Shown here piece after piece: positions 1 to 9,267 of a DNA stretch of 49,057 bases. Both the position numbers and the translations under genes were made by a program. Under the pieces are notes generated by a model. It was not told where the DNA came from. It did no database searches and saw only the letters and a program-made list of their open reading frames with translations. Each line of letters opens with the position of its first letter. The first letter of the stretch is position 1. Origin of the DNA: Vulcanimicrobiota bacterium (lineage in GTDB: Bacteria > Vulcanimicrobiota > Vulcanimicrobiia > Vulcanimicrobiales > Vulcanimicrobiaceae); the NCBI GenBank assembly GCA_013036095.1, contig JAAXCW010000012.1, positions 1-49,057 of the forward strand. The letters are read 5' to 3'.

Positions 1-1195
1 CGGCCATTCCCATCGACGCCGCAGGCGTAAAGGCAAATCCCCAACCGATGCCCGCGATAAAAAGCCCCGCCGAAACCTCCCACGCCGCCGCCGAAGCGCC
101 GAGCAGCCCCAACCACGCCATCCCCACCGCGCTAACCGCGAACGCAAGCAAAAGTATTCCGAGCGCGCCCGTCCGCCGCTCCACGCGGCTGCTATACTGA
201 TTCGCCAAAAAGAAAGCGATATTGCTCGGCATTAAATAGAACCCCGCCGCCATCGCCGGCTGATGCAATGCGTTTTGCAAAAAAAGCGTGCAGAGCAGCA
301 TAACGCCGTACCAGGCGAAATTGATTCCGCCAATCGCCAGCAACGCAGCATTAAACTTCGGCACCTTGAAATACCGCAGGTGCACCATCGGCTGCGCGAC
401 ATGCGACTCCGCGTACAGGAACGCCACAATCGAAACGACCGATAAAACGAACGCGCCCAAAATAACCGGCGACGTCCACCCCAAGTCATTCCCTTCGATC
501 AGCCCAAAACTGATGGCGAGAAATGAGAGTATGCTCAACGCCTGTCCGATGCCGTCGATCCGCAGCAACGGATCGCGTTTGCTTTCCTCCGTCGACGGAA
601 GCGACAACAACACACCCGCGGACATCAACACCGAGAGATAAAAAATCGACGGCCACCCGAACAAGTGCACCAGTACGCCGCCGATCGCCGGCCCGGCGAC
701 CGCGCCCAATCCCGCGACCATCGCGAAATTCTTGATCGCATCTTCGTTGTCGCTCGGGTCGGGTAGCATTTGCACGAGAATCGCCACCGGCAGCGAGAGC
801 AGCGCCGCACCACCGAGCCCCTGAAATCCACGCGCCACAATCAGCGCAAGCGGAGTCGGCGCGAGCGCGCATGCGATTGTCGCCAGCGTGAAGAGCCACG
901 TCATGAGCGTCATGACCCTCTTGCGCCCATACAAATCGCCAAGCGTCCCGGCGGCCAGCGTAAATCCGCCTTCCATTAAAGGATAGATGCTGAGTATCCA
1001 CTCTTGGTCGTCGATGTCGGCCCGAATGGCGTGCTCGATCGACGGCAGCGCCAGGTAAACGACGCTGATATTGACGACCGCCATAAACCCGGCCAGGTAC
1101 ATGCCGAACTTGGCGATCCGTACGCGCTTCTCACCCGGCGCGACCACCTCGGCGTGGCGGTGCACCATCCGCCTCATCAATGGCAACAACGCCAT
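1..1195 (-). CDS. DHA2-type MFS drug exporter, C-terminus cut by window edge
   Basis: Major facilitator of the DHA2 (EmrB/QacA, 14-helix) drug:proton antiporter family, in the inner membrane. The minus strand is open from 1195 to the left edge, about 398 residues. Visible motifs: a first helix ending VVNISVVYLALPSI, the motif-A loop LGDLYGRKR, and a motif-C helix GLGAVAGPAIGGVL that marks exporters. The last helices lie outside the window. In-frame ATG codons at 1195, 1177 and 1168 are all possible and none has a good ribosome site, so the start is uncertain by nine residues. It is divergent from the BlaI-regulated efflux operon, with 88 bp between them, and could share control. Substrate cannot be told from sequence. 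Confidence 0.9.
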   Translation of the reverse strand, partial: MALLPLMRRMVHRHAEVVAPGEKRVRIAKFGMYLAGFMAVVNISVVYLALPSIEHAIRADIDDQEWILSIYPLMEGGFTLAAGTLGDLYGRKRVMTLMTWLFTLATIACALAPTPLALIVARGFQGLGGAALLSLPVAILVQMLPDPSDNEDAIKNFAMVAGLGAVAGPAIGGVLVHLFGWPSIFYLSVLMSAGVLLSLPSTEESKRDPLLRIDGIGQALSILSFLAISFGLIEGNDLGWTSPVILGAFVLSVVSIVAFLYAESHVAQPMVHLRYFKVPKFNAALLAIGGINFAWYGVMLLCTLFLQNALHQPAMAAGFYLMPSNIAFFLANQYSSRVERRTGALGILLLAFAVSAVGMAWLGLLGASAAAWEVSAGLFIAGIGWGFAFTPAASMGMA

Positions 1196-1245
1196 CCGGA
1201 TGCACTTGCCCGCGCCGGTGAACCTGTCATTCAGAGCGGCTAGCC

Positions 1246-1281
1246 TTGACGATGCCGCTACGAACCGTTAGGATGGCTAAC
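1246..1281 (+). promoter_or_regulatory. Promoter and likely operator of the blaI efflux operon
   Basis: TTGACG at 1246-1251, 17 bp spacer, TAGGAT at 1269-1274, and the ATG of blaI only nine bases later at 1284. A perfect inverted repeat GTTAG-N5-CTAAC (1267-1281) covers the -10 box and the transcription start. That is where an autoregulating BlaI/CopY-type repressor would bind. The -10/-35 match is seen; the operator role is inferred. Confidence 0.65.
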
Positions 1282-1283
1282 AC

Positions 1284-1700
1284 ATGGTCCCGAGCACGGA
1301 ACGAGACCCCGTCCTTGGCGTCGGCCCGTTGGAGGCGCGCGTCATGCGGGCGCTATGGCGCCGCGGGGACTGGTCCAGCGTCGGCGACGTTCAAGCCGCG
1401 CTCAATGCCGGGCCAAAAGCTAAGCAGATTTCTTACTCTGCCGTAAAAGCCGTGCTGCTTAACCTTACGAAGAAGCAATTCACGAAGAAGCGATCGATCG
1501 GGCGCGCCAACGTCTTTCTTCCGCTTAAATCGCAGGAAGACCATCAGCGCCAAGCCGTAGCAGAGATTGTGAGTCCGCTGTTACGCAATCACCGTAATCC
1601 GCTCTTCGTGCAAATCGTTAGTGAAGTCGTGGCCGATCAGTCGGCGCTCGCCGAATTTGAACGGCTGCTCGCCGAGCGAAAGGCTAACCCTCGTGGCTGA
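1284..1700 (+). CDS. BlaI/MecI/CopY-family transcriptional repressor
   Basis: A 138-residue winged-helix repressor of the BlaI/MecI/CopY (Penicillinase_R) family. The family signature near the N-terminus is seen as LGVGPLEARVMRALWRRG (about residues 11-28), followed by the recognition region with Y-S-A-V-K and the basic wing KKQFTKKRSIGRAN. The C-terminal helices would dimerise. Repressors of this family are released by cleavage by a membrane M56 peptidase or, in CopY, by metal. The next gene is an M56 peptidase and overlaps this one by 8 bp, so a BlaR1-like proteolytic signalling pair is the simplest reading. It is the first gene of a six-gene efflux operon. Confidence 0.9.
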   Translation: MVPSTERDPVLGVGPLEARVMRALWRRGDWSSVGDVQAALNAGPKAKQISYSAVKAVLLNLTKKQFTKKRSIGRANVFLPLKSQEDHQRQAVAEIVSPLLRNHRNPLFVQIVSEVVADQSALAEFERLLAERKANPRG

Positions 1701-2631
1701 CGCGGCCGCATTCTTTCAATCGTGCGCGCAAGCGGGTGCGCTCCTAGGCTCGCTCTGCGCTATCCTCGTCGTACCGGCAGCTGTTGCCCTAATGGTCAGG
1801 TACGCGAAGCCGGCAATTCTGGCAATGGATGCCGACCGATGCTGGCAGGCCCCGTTCGCTGCGGTCGGTTCCATGCTGCCGGGCGCATCGTTTCTCTCAA
1901 TCGCGGCTTACGGCCTTACGGTCGGAACGAGCTCGAATTGTTTGCAGTTCGTAACCGGGCGGATCATCTTTGCAGCGCTTCTTCTGCTCACCGTCTTCGC
2001 GCTAGCGCGCGCCACGGGGATCGCGACACTGCGATCGCGTGAAGCAGCAAGCATTCGCAATTTTTCGTTCGCGGCCGGGGAGCGCCTGAAAGCAGCCGCA
2101 CCGCGGAACTGCGAGGCGCGCGAAATCTCCGATGCCAATCCTTTCTGCGCGGTGCTTGGCGTAATTCATCCCATCATAATTGTATCAACGGGCGCTTTGG
2201 CGCGGCTCGACGACGATCAACTCAACGCCGCGCTTTGTCACGAGGCGGCTCACATTCAACGGTACGATCACGTGCTCGGTGCGCTGGCGGCGTTCTTCAG
2301 CGATCTCTTGCCGTTCGGCACGGCCGATCTCCTGAAACTTTATTGGGACGCTCGCGAATTCGCAGCCGACCAACGAGCGGTTGCGCACACCGAAATGGAG
2401 TCGCTCGCCGGCGCCATCATCGCGATGGCAAAGGGGCCGCTGCTACCCGTAGCCGCGCTGGACGGTGGAAGCGTCACTTCGCGGCTTCAGCGTCTGCTCG
2501 CGCCGCCGGAAAATTCAGCGTCAACGCACCGCCGCATGATTGCCGGCGGCGCGCTGAGCATTGCGACCTTGATCGCGCTGCTTCCGATCGTGAGCGGAAC
2601 GCTCGGCTTTCTATCGTGTCATTCGCAATGA
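1693..2631 (+). CDS. M56-family (BlaR1-like) membrane metallopeptidase
   Basis: Integral-membrane zinc peptidase of the M56 family, 312 residues from the GTG at 1693, which has AAAGG nine bases upstream and overlaps blaI. Hydrophobic segments lie near residues 8-30, 45-70 and 85-105 and again at the extreme C-terminus. The active site is H183-E-A-A-H187, and E222 in REFAAD is the probable third ligand. It has no C-terminal penicillin-binding sensor domain, unlike BlaR1, so it senses something else or responds to membrane stress. Known BlaR1/MecR1 relatives cleave the cognate BlaI repressor; here that role is inferred from adjacency. The ATGA overlap with the adaptor gene indicates translational coupling. 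Confidence 0.85.
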   Translation: MADAAAFFQSCAQAGALLGSLCAILVVPAAVALMVRYAKPAILAMDADRCWQAPFAAVGSMLPGASFLSIAAYGLTVGTSSNCLQFVTGRIIFAALLLLTVFALARATGIATLRSREAASIRNFSFAAGERLKAAAPRNCEAREISDANPFCAVLGVIHPIIIVSTGALARLDDDQLNAALCHEAAHIQRYDHVLGALAAFFSDLLPFGTADLLKLYWDAREFAADQRAVAHTEMESLAGAIIAMAKGPLLPVAALDGGSVTSRLQRLLAPPENSASTHRRMIAGGALSIATLIALLPIVSGTLGFLSCHSQ

Positions 2632-4385
2632 TAAAAATCGCCCGTCTATTTTTTTGCCTCGTACTGTTAAGCGTCGTAACACTTGTGGCGCCCGTAACCG
2701 CGGCTCCAATCACGCACCGCATCGGACCCGCAACCGTAACGTTGATCCTGACGCCTGATCCGCCCGCGATCGGCGGTGAAGTTGCGACGGTCATCGTTAC
2801 CGGCGTTAACGGCGGCGCATTGCGCTCCACGCAGTTGCAATTCTCGACAACGATGCCGAGCATGAAAATGAACGGCCCCGCCGGTGTCGCGCGCACCGTT
2901 GCGCCCGGCCGCTGGACCTTCGATCTCGATCTTGGCATGGCCGCGCCCTGGAACGTCAGTTTGAATTTCACCGGCGGGTTAAACGGAAGGGTAAACTACA
3001 CCGTCGACGTCGCCGCTGCGCAAAGTAAAGGCGAAACCTCATCCGCGACGACTTCGATGGCGCCGGCCGGCGACTGGACCGCTTGGCGCACGGCCGCCCT
3101 CCTGCTATTCGCGCTCGGGTTGCTCGCGCTCGTGGTCCTCCGGCGCGATCGCCGCACCGGAACGATTGCACTCTTCGCAACCGCGGCCGTCGTGGTGATC
3201 GGCATCGCCATGATAAAAGCGCAATACGGATCGGCGCCCATGGACATGAACGCCATGGCGAATGTCGCCGGTACGGCGCCCGTGGCAGTGCAATCGATTC
3301 GCGTCCATCCCGGCACGCAAGGGGCCTCCGTTTCAGCCCCCGGTACGGTATCGCCCTATCTAACCCAAACGATTGTTGCGCGCGCGTCGGGGCTCCTGAG
3401 CGATTTCAACGTTTACAACGGCGACAAGATTCAAGCGGGCCAGCAGATCGCTTATCTCAACGAACCCGAGCTCGGGAGTTCGGCGGCGGCGGCGCAAGCT
3501 GCGGCACAAGCCGCGCAAATCCAAGCGATGCATCACGCTCCCAACGATGTGCGCATGGCGCAGAACGACATCGCGGCCAAACAGCGCGCGGCGGATTATT
3601 GGTCGCGCGAGATCGTACGGGAGAGCACGCTCTTACGCGAAGGCGCCGTCTCGCAGCAAGAATATCAGAACGAAGTCGCACAGGCGGCGTCGGCACAAGC
3701 CGACCTGCGAAACGCTCTCATCAAAGCGTCCGACGCAACCGCATCGATCGGTCAAGCACGCGCGCAATATAACCAAATGCAAAACGAAGCAGCGGCGCAA
3801 TCGACGCTGGCGAGTTATCGATCGGTCATCTCGCCCAGTGACGCGGTCGTCGTCAAGCGGTTGGCGGATCCCGGAACTTACGTTCAGGCGGGAACGCCGA
3901 TCGCACAGATTGCGGTGCTGGACAAGCTGCGTGTACAGGCCAATGTCGCGCAAGCCGATTTGCCGCAGATCGGCTTGGGCGATCCCGTCGATGTCGTGCT
4001 GCCCACCGGCGCAGTCCTTCACGGTAGAGTCTCATCCGTCCAGCCGGTCGCCGATCCGTCGACGCATACGGCGATGGTCGAAACAATTGTGGAAAATTCG
4101 CACGGCAGCTTGCAGCCCGGCGGTTTCGTTCGCGTAACGATTCACGTGCCGGGCGCGGCGACGAGCAGCGGTGATGCGATACCGGCGGCCGCATTGGTCG
4201 GCGGCGCAAACGGATCGTTAGTCTACATCATTGAGAACGGCACGGCCGTACCGGTGCGCGTGGTCGTCCTCTCCAACGACGGCGCCACCGCAATCGTACG
4301 CGGCCTGCAATCCGGTGCGAACGTGATTACCGACGGCGCGGCAAATCTGCAGCCCGGGCAAGCGGTGACCGAGGCTCATCCGTGA
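2628..4385 (+). CDS. RND efflux periplasmic adaptor with N-terminal YtkA-like domain
   Basis: Membrane-fusion protein of a tripartite RND pump, 585 residues, start ATG in the ATGA overlap with the M56 gene. Order: signal sequence (1-26); a beta-sandwich resembling YtkA/FixH-type domains (about 27-125) carrying a methionine-rich M76-P-S-M-K-M motif; two hydrophobic helices (about 153-171 and 178-196); a short Met/Asn linker; then a HlyD/AcrA-type adaptor (about 223-585) with biotinyl-lipoyl halves around a long Ala/Gln-rich hairpin. Ordinary adaptors of about 350-400 residues lack the first half. The same Met-rich domain recurs as a free lipoprotein at 8894, so it probably belongs to pump function, perhaps metal handling. 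That last point is inference. Confidence 0.88.
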   Translation: MIKIARLFFCLVLLSVVTLVAPVTAAPITHRIGPATVTLILTPDPPAIGGEVATVIVTGVNGGALRSTQLQFSTTMPSMKMNGPAGVARTVAPGRWTFDLDLGMAAPWNVSLNFTGGLNGRVNYTVDVAAAQSKGETSSATTSMAPAGDWTAWRTAALLLFALGLLALVVLRRDRRTGTIALFATAAVVVIGIAMIKAQYGSAPMDMNAMANVAGTAPVAVQSIRVHPGTQGASVSAPGTVSPYLTQTIVARASGLLSDFNVYNGDKIQAGQQIAYLNEPELGSSAAAAQAAAQAAQIQAMHHAPNDVRMAQNDIAAKQRAADYWSREIVRESTLLREGAVSQQEYQNEVAQAASAQADLRNALIKASDATASIGQARAQYNQMQNEAAAQSTLASYRSVISPSDAVVVKRLADPGTYVQAGTPIAQIAVLDKLRVQANVAQADLPQIGLGDPVDVVLPTGAVLHGRVSSVQPVADPSTHTAMVETIVENSHGSLQPGGFVRVTIHVPGAATSSGDAIPAAALVGGANGSLVYIIENGTAVPVRVVVLSNDGATAIVRGLQSGANVITDGAANLQPGQAVTEAHP

Positions 4386-7300
4386 ACCGGCGCAATATCG
4401 CGGCGTGGTCGGTTCGCAATCCGTTCGCCGTTCTCGCAGTTTATTTCGGCGTCGTCATCGCGGCGATCGCCACGCTGCTCTTCGTGCTGCCGACGCGCAT
4501 GATGCCGTACGTCGAGAGTCCGCTGATCTCTATCGTGACGATGACGCCCGGCTATTCACCGCAAGAAGTCGAGACCTATTTTTCCAAGCCGATCGAAGAG
4601 CGCATGACCGATCTCAAGGGCGTCCGGTTCGTGCGCTCGATATCGCAAGACGGTCTGTCGATTATCACGCTGCAGTTTCCTTACGGCGCGAACATGCAGC
4701 GGGCGCTGGTCGACGTTCAGCAGTTGGTCGCTCAAGCTCAAGCCGATCTGCCGTACGATCGGGCAAACCTCAAACCGTCGTTCGTCGTTCCTGTCGATCC
4801 GCTCAATACGCCCGTTCTTCAACTGGCCGTAAGTGCGCCCGGCTGGGACCCCGTTCAGCTTCGCCAGTTTCTGGCCAACGACGTCGTGAACGAACTAAAG
4901 ACCGTAGAAGGCGTGCAGCAAGTCACCGTCTTCGGGGGACTGCAGCGCCAGCTGCAAGTCGTCGTGAACGGCTCCGCGGCGGCGGCTACTGGACTCTCGC
5001 TTCTCGATATCCGCGACGCTATCGACCGGCAGAACGTCAGCCGTTCGGGGGGCGTCGTCACCAACCAGCGCAACGAGCTGATCGTTCGCGGCGGCCAGCG
5101 CGCGCTCACCCCGCAAGACGTCGCGCAATATCCCATAAAAACGGTCGGCGACCGTACCGTCTATATCGGTGACGTTGCGACGATTACCGACGGAGCGGCA
5201 GAGCAACGCCAGGTCTATCGGTACAACGGAAAGGATGCGATCGAGCTTTCCGTCGTCGAAAACCCCGACGCCGGTTCCCCCCGAGTGATCGCCGCGGTGC
5301 TCTCGCGACTCTCGCAGATCCGGCAGGCGTATCCGGCATTGCAGTTCGCCCCGGCCTACGATAACTCGCGATTTGTCAGCGACCTGAACCGCAACATGAT
5401 CGAAGAATTGATCGTCGCGATCTTACTCGCGGGTCTCGTCCTGTTGATCTTCCTCGAGGACGTCAGCGCGACGCTCATCATAATGACCTCGATACCGACC
5501 TGCTTGGGGTTGGCCGTCCTGTTATTCGCGCCGATGCATCTATCGATCAACAGCAGCACGCTCATTGGCCTGCTCTTGGCGATCGGCCGGCTCGTCGATG
5601 ACTCCATCGTCGTGATCCATTCCGTACATCGCCAACTCCGGCAGGGCAAGAGTGCGCTGGATGCCGCCGTGGACGGCACGATGCGGGTTGTCTTGCCGAT
5701 AGCCGCTGCGACCGGCGTGATGGTGCTGGCCGTCTTTCCACTGCTGACGAGCGGCGGCATCACGCAGATCATGTTTCAAGGTCTGGTCTGGCCGATTATC
5801 TTCGCGCTGCTCGCGTCGCTGGCGGTTTCCCTCACGCTCACGCCGCTTTTGGCGGCCAAACTTTTCTACGCTGAAGGAGCGCCCCGCTCACTCCGGCGCA
5901 CGCGATTTGATAGCCGCGTCAGCGAAATCCTCGCGCCTGCACGGCGCGGACTGGATCAGCTTGGGTCCAATTACCGCCGCGCGTTGCAGTGGTCGCTGCG
6001 AAACCCGCTTCTCGTCCTGGGCGGCGCAGCCATTGCAACGTACGTCGGCATCTCGCTCTTCTCGTTTATCGGCAGCGAGATGATGCCGCTCGCCGACACC
6101 GGCCAAGCATACGCATTTCTCGAAACGACTCCGGGAACGTCCTTTCCGGCGGCATCAGCGAAAGCGGCGGCCTTCGAGCGCATTCTGCTGACACAGCCTG
6201 AAGTGCAGCGCATCTCGGGCGAAGTCGGCGAACAGGGCGCCGGCGGCTATATTACGGGCACCGCCATGAACGGCGTCAACGACGCATCCTATCTCGTGAC
6301 GTTCGTTCCTAAAGAGCAGCGAAGCCGATCGATTTGGCAGATAATGGATGCCGTCTACGCGCAAACGGTGAGCTCGGTGCCCGGCATCCGCCGCCTGGCG
6401 CTTAAGGAAATGGGCGCCGACGTCATGGCGAGTAACGCCGCGCCGGTCGAACTCGTCGTGACGGGCCCCGATCTCGGCACGCTGCACGGTATTGCCGAAA
6501 ATATCGCTAACGTTGCGCGCGGCGTTCCGGGGCTGGTGCAAGTTTCGACCTCTTCGAGCATGCAGCAGCCCGAAACCGAGATCGATGTCAACCGCACGCT
6601 CGCATCGCAGATCGGACTTTCGCCCCAGCAGGTTGACGAGCAGGCGTATTACGCTACGCACGGCGGCTACACGGCCGAGTTTTTCAATCCAAGCAACGTG
6701 CGCCACGACACGATCCTGGTGCGCTATGCTGGAACCGAGCGCAGTTCGCCCGCCCAATTACCATACGTACAAATCGTCGGTGGCGACGGCCAGACGGTGC
6801 CGTTGATTTCGATCGCTGCGCTGCGACAGACTGTCGCTCCAACCCTGATCGAACACGACCAGCTGCGCCGCAGCGTTTCGGTCCTGGGATATTATCGCAA
6901 AGGTTCGCGCGGAGAGATGACGCTCTTTAACGATGCCTTGATGGCTGCCACGGCGACCGTCGCCCTACCGCAAGGATACTCAATCGCAATGCGCGGCGAT
7001 ATGACCGAGATGATGCAGAGCTTCGATCGCCTGCTCAATGCCATGAAAATCGCACTGGTCTTCATCTTCTTACTTTTGGTGGTGCAATTCCGGTCCATAG
7101 CGCAGCCCATTGTGATGCTGTTCGCAATCCCATTGCAACTGCTCGGAATGCTCCTGGGACTTCTTCTTGCCCACCAAAGTTTTTCGACCGTTTCGATTTT
7201 GGGAATCGTTGTCGCCAACGGTATGGCCGTCAGCAACGCGATTCTTTTGCTGGACCTTGTCATTCGAAATCGGGGCTTGGGCATGTCGCGCGATGAAGCC

Positions 7301-7558
7301 ATCCTGGACGCCGGACCGGTCCGTCTCGAGCCGATCTTGATGACCACGATCGTTTCGCTGATCGTCTTAATTCCGGTCGCGTTTTTTCCGAAAACGGGAA
7401 TCGACGCATACTCACCGCTCGCGACCGTCGTTATCGGCGGCGTGGGACTCTCCACGATCCTTACACTTTTTGTCGTACCGGTTCTCTACGCGCTCTTTGA
7501 CGAATGGGGCGAACGCTTTCGGGCGCGACGCGCGCTACGGAGCGAAGCGAATGCGTAG
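4382..7558 (+). CDS. RND-family efflux transporter (AcrB/HAE1-like inner-membrane pump)
   Basis: Proton-driven inner-membrane pump of 1058 residues, the normal RND length, with two tandem 6-helix halves and two large periplasmic loops. The transmembrane-4 acidic pair D406-D407 (in RLVDDSIVVIH) matches the AcrB proton relay. The helix that carries AcrB Lys940 reads GMAVSNAILLLD here, with Ser951 in the lysine position, as in many divergent HAE1 pumps. The DD pair argues against a CusA-type metal RND, which has a single acidic residue there, although the Met-rich partner domains leave metal transport open. The GTG start overlaps the adaptor stop (GTGA), and the stop overlaps the tolC-like start. 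Confidence 0.93.
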   Translation: MNRRNIAAWSVRNPFAVLAVYFGVVIAAIATLLFVLPTRMMPYVESPLISIVTMTPGYSPQEVETYFSKPIEERMTDLKGVRFVRSISQDGLSIITLQFPYGANMQRALVDVQQLVAQAQADLPYDRANLKPSFVVPVDPLNTPVLQLAVSAPGWDPVQLRQFLANDVVNELKTVEGVQQVTVFGGLQRQLQVVVNGSAAAATGLSLLDIRDAIDRQNVSRSGGVVTNQRNELIVRGGQRALTPQDVAQYPIKTVGDRTVYIGDVATITDGAAEQRQVYRYNGKDAIELSVVENPDAGSPRVIAAVLSRLSQIRQAYPALQFAPAYDNSRFVSDLNRNMIEELIVAILLAGLVLLIFLEDVSATLIIMTSIPTCLGLAVLLFAPMHLSINSSTLIGLLLAIGRLVDDSIVVIHSVHRQLRQGKSALDAAVDGTMRVVLPIAAATGVMVLAVFPLLTSGGITQIMFQGLVWPIIFALLASLAVSLTLTPLLAAKLFYAEGAPRSLRRTRFDSRVSEILAPARRGLDQLGSNYRRALQWSLRNPLLVLGGAAIATYVGISLFSFIGSEMMPLADTGQAYAFLETTPGTSFPAASAKAAAFERILLTQPEVQRISGEVGEQGAGGYITGTAMNGVNDASYLVTFVPKEQRSRSIWQIMDAVYAQTVSSVPGIRRLALKEMGADVMASNAAPVELVVTGPDLGTLHGIAENIANVARGVPGLVQVSTSSSMQQPETEIDVNRTLASQIGLSPQQVDEQAYYATHGGYTAEFFNPSNVRHDTILVRYAGTERSSPAQLPYVQIVGGDGQTVPLISIAALRQTVAPTLIEHDQLRRSVSVLGYYRKGSRGEMTLFNDALMAATATVALPQGYSIAMRGDMTEMMQSFDRLLNAMKIALVFIFLLLVVQFRSIAQPIVMLFAIPLQLLGMLLGLLLAHQSFSTVSILGIVVANGMAVSNAILLLDLVIRNRGLGMSRDEAILDAGPVRLEPILMTTIVSLIVLIPVAFFPKTGIDAYSPLATVVIGGVGLSTILTLFVVPVLYALFDEWGERFRARRALRSEANA

Positions 7559-8897
7559 CGCCGCAACGGCGCTCGCGCTGTGTCTGCTCGCCGCAGCTCC
7601 ACTCAAACATAGTGTCATGGTGAGCACCAATGTCATCCTGAGTAGCGCATCTTCGATGCGCGTGTCGAAGGACGAGGCCTGGAACGGCCCAATGACCTGG
7701 GATCAGGTGATTGCGCGAGCGCGGAGCGCCGGGTTCGATGCGCGGCTAGCCGAACTCGATGCCTTGAACGCGCAGAGCCAAGCGGCGCAAGCGCGTTCGG
7801 CACTCTCGCCGCAAATTACGCTCAGCGGGACCGCAATGAATTCGACGCTCGTGCAGCTGGGAATGCCCAACGCCCGCCAGACCTACGCTTCGCTCAATGC
7901 CAACCTGCCGCTGTTTGCTCCGCAAACGTGGGCGTCCGTTAGCGGCGCGCAAGCAGATGCGTACGCGGCCCAAGCCCAAGCACTGGCCCAAATGGGTGAT
8001 TCTACTCTTGTGGCCCTGCAAATATACGATCGCGCGGCACTCGCGGCCGCTATCGCCGAAGATCGCGAAGCCTCGCTGCGCGACGAGCAGGCGCACCTTG
8101 TCAACACGCAAGAACGAGTCCAAACCGGAAAGTCTGCGCGGTATGTACTCTTTCGCGACCGCGCGGCGCTGGCTTCCGCGGAACAAGCTCTCGCCGACGC
8201 CCAGGCGCAGCGCGACGAGGCTCTCAACGATCTCGCGCTCTCCCTCGATCTCGCCATGACCTCGCGCATCGTCGTTGCACTTCCGGCTCCGCAAGCGCTC
8301 ACCGTTGACGCAAATACCCTGCACGCACGCGCGGTCGCGCAACGGCCGGAATTACAAGCAACTCAACGCGCGTTGACCGCCCAACATGACCGCTTACGCG
8401 CAGCAGAGGCCGCATACATGCCGAGCGTATCGGTCGGCGCGCAGACTTATACCGGTACCTCCAGTCCGCCGTTAGGGAACACCGGATCGCAAGTTGCTCT
8501 CACCGCGACATTGCCCCTAATCGACGGCGGACTGCGATCCGCGCAGATTCAGCAGGCCAAAATCGCCGTTGCGCGTGCGGAATTACTCTACGAACGAGCG
8601 CGTCTCAGCGTAGAACGCGACGTTGATAATGCCCTGCGCGAATACGATGCCGCCCGAGCGCAGCTGTCGGCAGCTACGGCCGGCCTGCAAGATGCGCAAG
8701 CGCAGCTCCGTATCGCGCAGCTGCGGGAGCGCGCCGGTAAGGCGATCGAACTCGAAACGCTCGACGCGCTGGCCTCGCAAGCCGCCGCGCGAGAAAATCA
8801 ATCGCGCGCCGTCGCGCGGTACGACGACGCGCTGGCCGCAATTCATCGCGCTGTCGGCGACTACACTCTTCCACTTCCAAAAGGAGTTCAACCGTGA
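7551..8897 (+). CDS. TolC-like outer-membrane efflux protein with repeat-derived insert
   Basis: Outer-membrane channel of the OEP/TolC family, 448 residues, completing the tripartite pump. ATG at 7551 overlaps the pump stop codon. A signal peptide (about 1-17, ALALCLLAAAP) is followed at about residues 21-43 by a stretch encoded by a type-B head plus a complete type-A palindrome. Only then does the conserved mature start MTWDQVIARA appear. The rest is two Ala/Gln-rich coiled-coil repeats separated by strands, as in the family. The insert sits just after the probable cleavage site, where an unstructured extension should be tolerated. The stop overlaps the next gene's GTG start. Confidence 0.9.
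   Translation: MRSAATALALCLLAAAPLKHSVMVSTNVILSSASSMRVSKDEAWNGPMTWDQVIARARSAGFDARLAELDALNAQSQAAQARSALSPQITLSGTAMNSTLVQLGMPNARQTYASLNANLPLFAPQTWASVSGAQADAYAAQAQALAQMGDSTLVALQIYDRAALAAAIAEDREASLRDEQAHLVNTQERVQTGKSARYVLFRDRAALASAEQALADAQAQRDEALNDLALSLDLAMTSRIVVALPAPQALTVDANTLHARAVAQRPELQATQRALTAQHDRLRAAEAAYMPSVSVGAQTYTGTSSPPLGNTGSQVALTATLPLIDGGLRSAQIQQAKIAVARAELLYERARLSVERDVDNALREYDAARAQLSAATAGLQDAQAQLRIAQLRERAGKAIELETLDALASQAAARENQSRAVARYDDALAAIHRAVGDYTLPLPKGVQP
7613..7679 (+). repeat. Palindromic repeat (B head plus full type A) inside tolC-like gene
   Basis: TGTCATGGTGAGC at 7613-7625 is followed by a full type-A element (7631-7679) with hairpin GCGCATCTTCGATGCGC and tail GTCGAAGGACGAGGCC. 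It is read in the frame with no stop codon. Confidence 0.9.
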
Positions 8898-9259
8898 AAC
8901 TGCTCACTGTGATGGCTCTCTCGTTGGCCACGCTAGCCGGGTGCTCCGGAAAAACCACTCAGGGCCCGCTATCGGTCGTCTTATCGTTTGCGCCAACCCC
9001 GCCGGTTAAGGGCTTCGACACGCTGACGGTGCGCGTGACCGACGCCGGCGGCAATCCGGTCAGCGGCGCACGCGTGCAGATCACTTCGAAGATGCCGATG
9101 ATGTCGATGTCCGGTCCGACCCTTATCGCCTCAGACAAAGGCGCCGGGAGCTACGTCGTTCGCGGAAACCTGCAGTATGCGACGACATGGGTCTTTAACG
9201 TAACGGCGACGGCCGGCGGCGCCACCGGAACCGCCCACGTCACGCAAATGGTAAAATAG
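8894..9259 (+). CDS. YtkA/FixH-like Met-rich lipoprotein of the efflux operon
   Basis: Small exported lipoprotein of 121 residues. The signal sequence ends in a lipobox L-A-G-C17, so it should be anchored to a membrane. The body is one beta-sandwich of the YtkA-like type with the motif M67-P-M-M-S-M-S-G-P, the counterpart of MPSMKMNGP in the adaptor at 2628. The GTG start sits in a GTGA overlap with the tolC-like stop and has a strong AAGGAG eight bases upstream. It is the last gene of the operon. A periplasmic metal- or cargo-binding accessory protein comparable in role to CusF is possible but unproven; no fold similarity to CusF is claimed. Confidence 0.8.
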   Translation: MKLLTVMALSLATLAGCSGKTTQGPLSVVLSFAPTPPVKGFDTLTVRVTDAGGNPVSGARVQITSKMPMMSMSGPTLIASDKGAGSYVVRGNLQYATTWVFNVTATAGGATGTAHVTQMVK

Positions 9260-9267
9260 CGCACCAT

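Noticed and set aside
486..1001. Arg/Ala-rich frame on the minus strand
   Set aside because: Out-of-frame shadow of the DHA2 transporter; composition is typical of frame shadows in GC-rich DNA.
7020..7240. Loss of the RND proton-relay lysine as a sign of a dead pump
   Set aside because: Many divergent HAE1 pumps have another residue there, and the DD pair and full length are intact.
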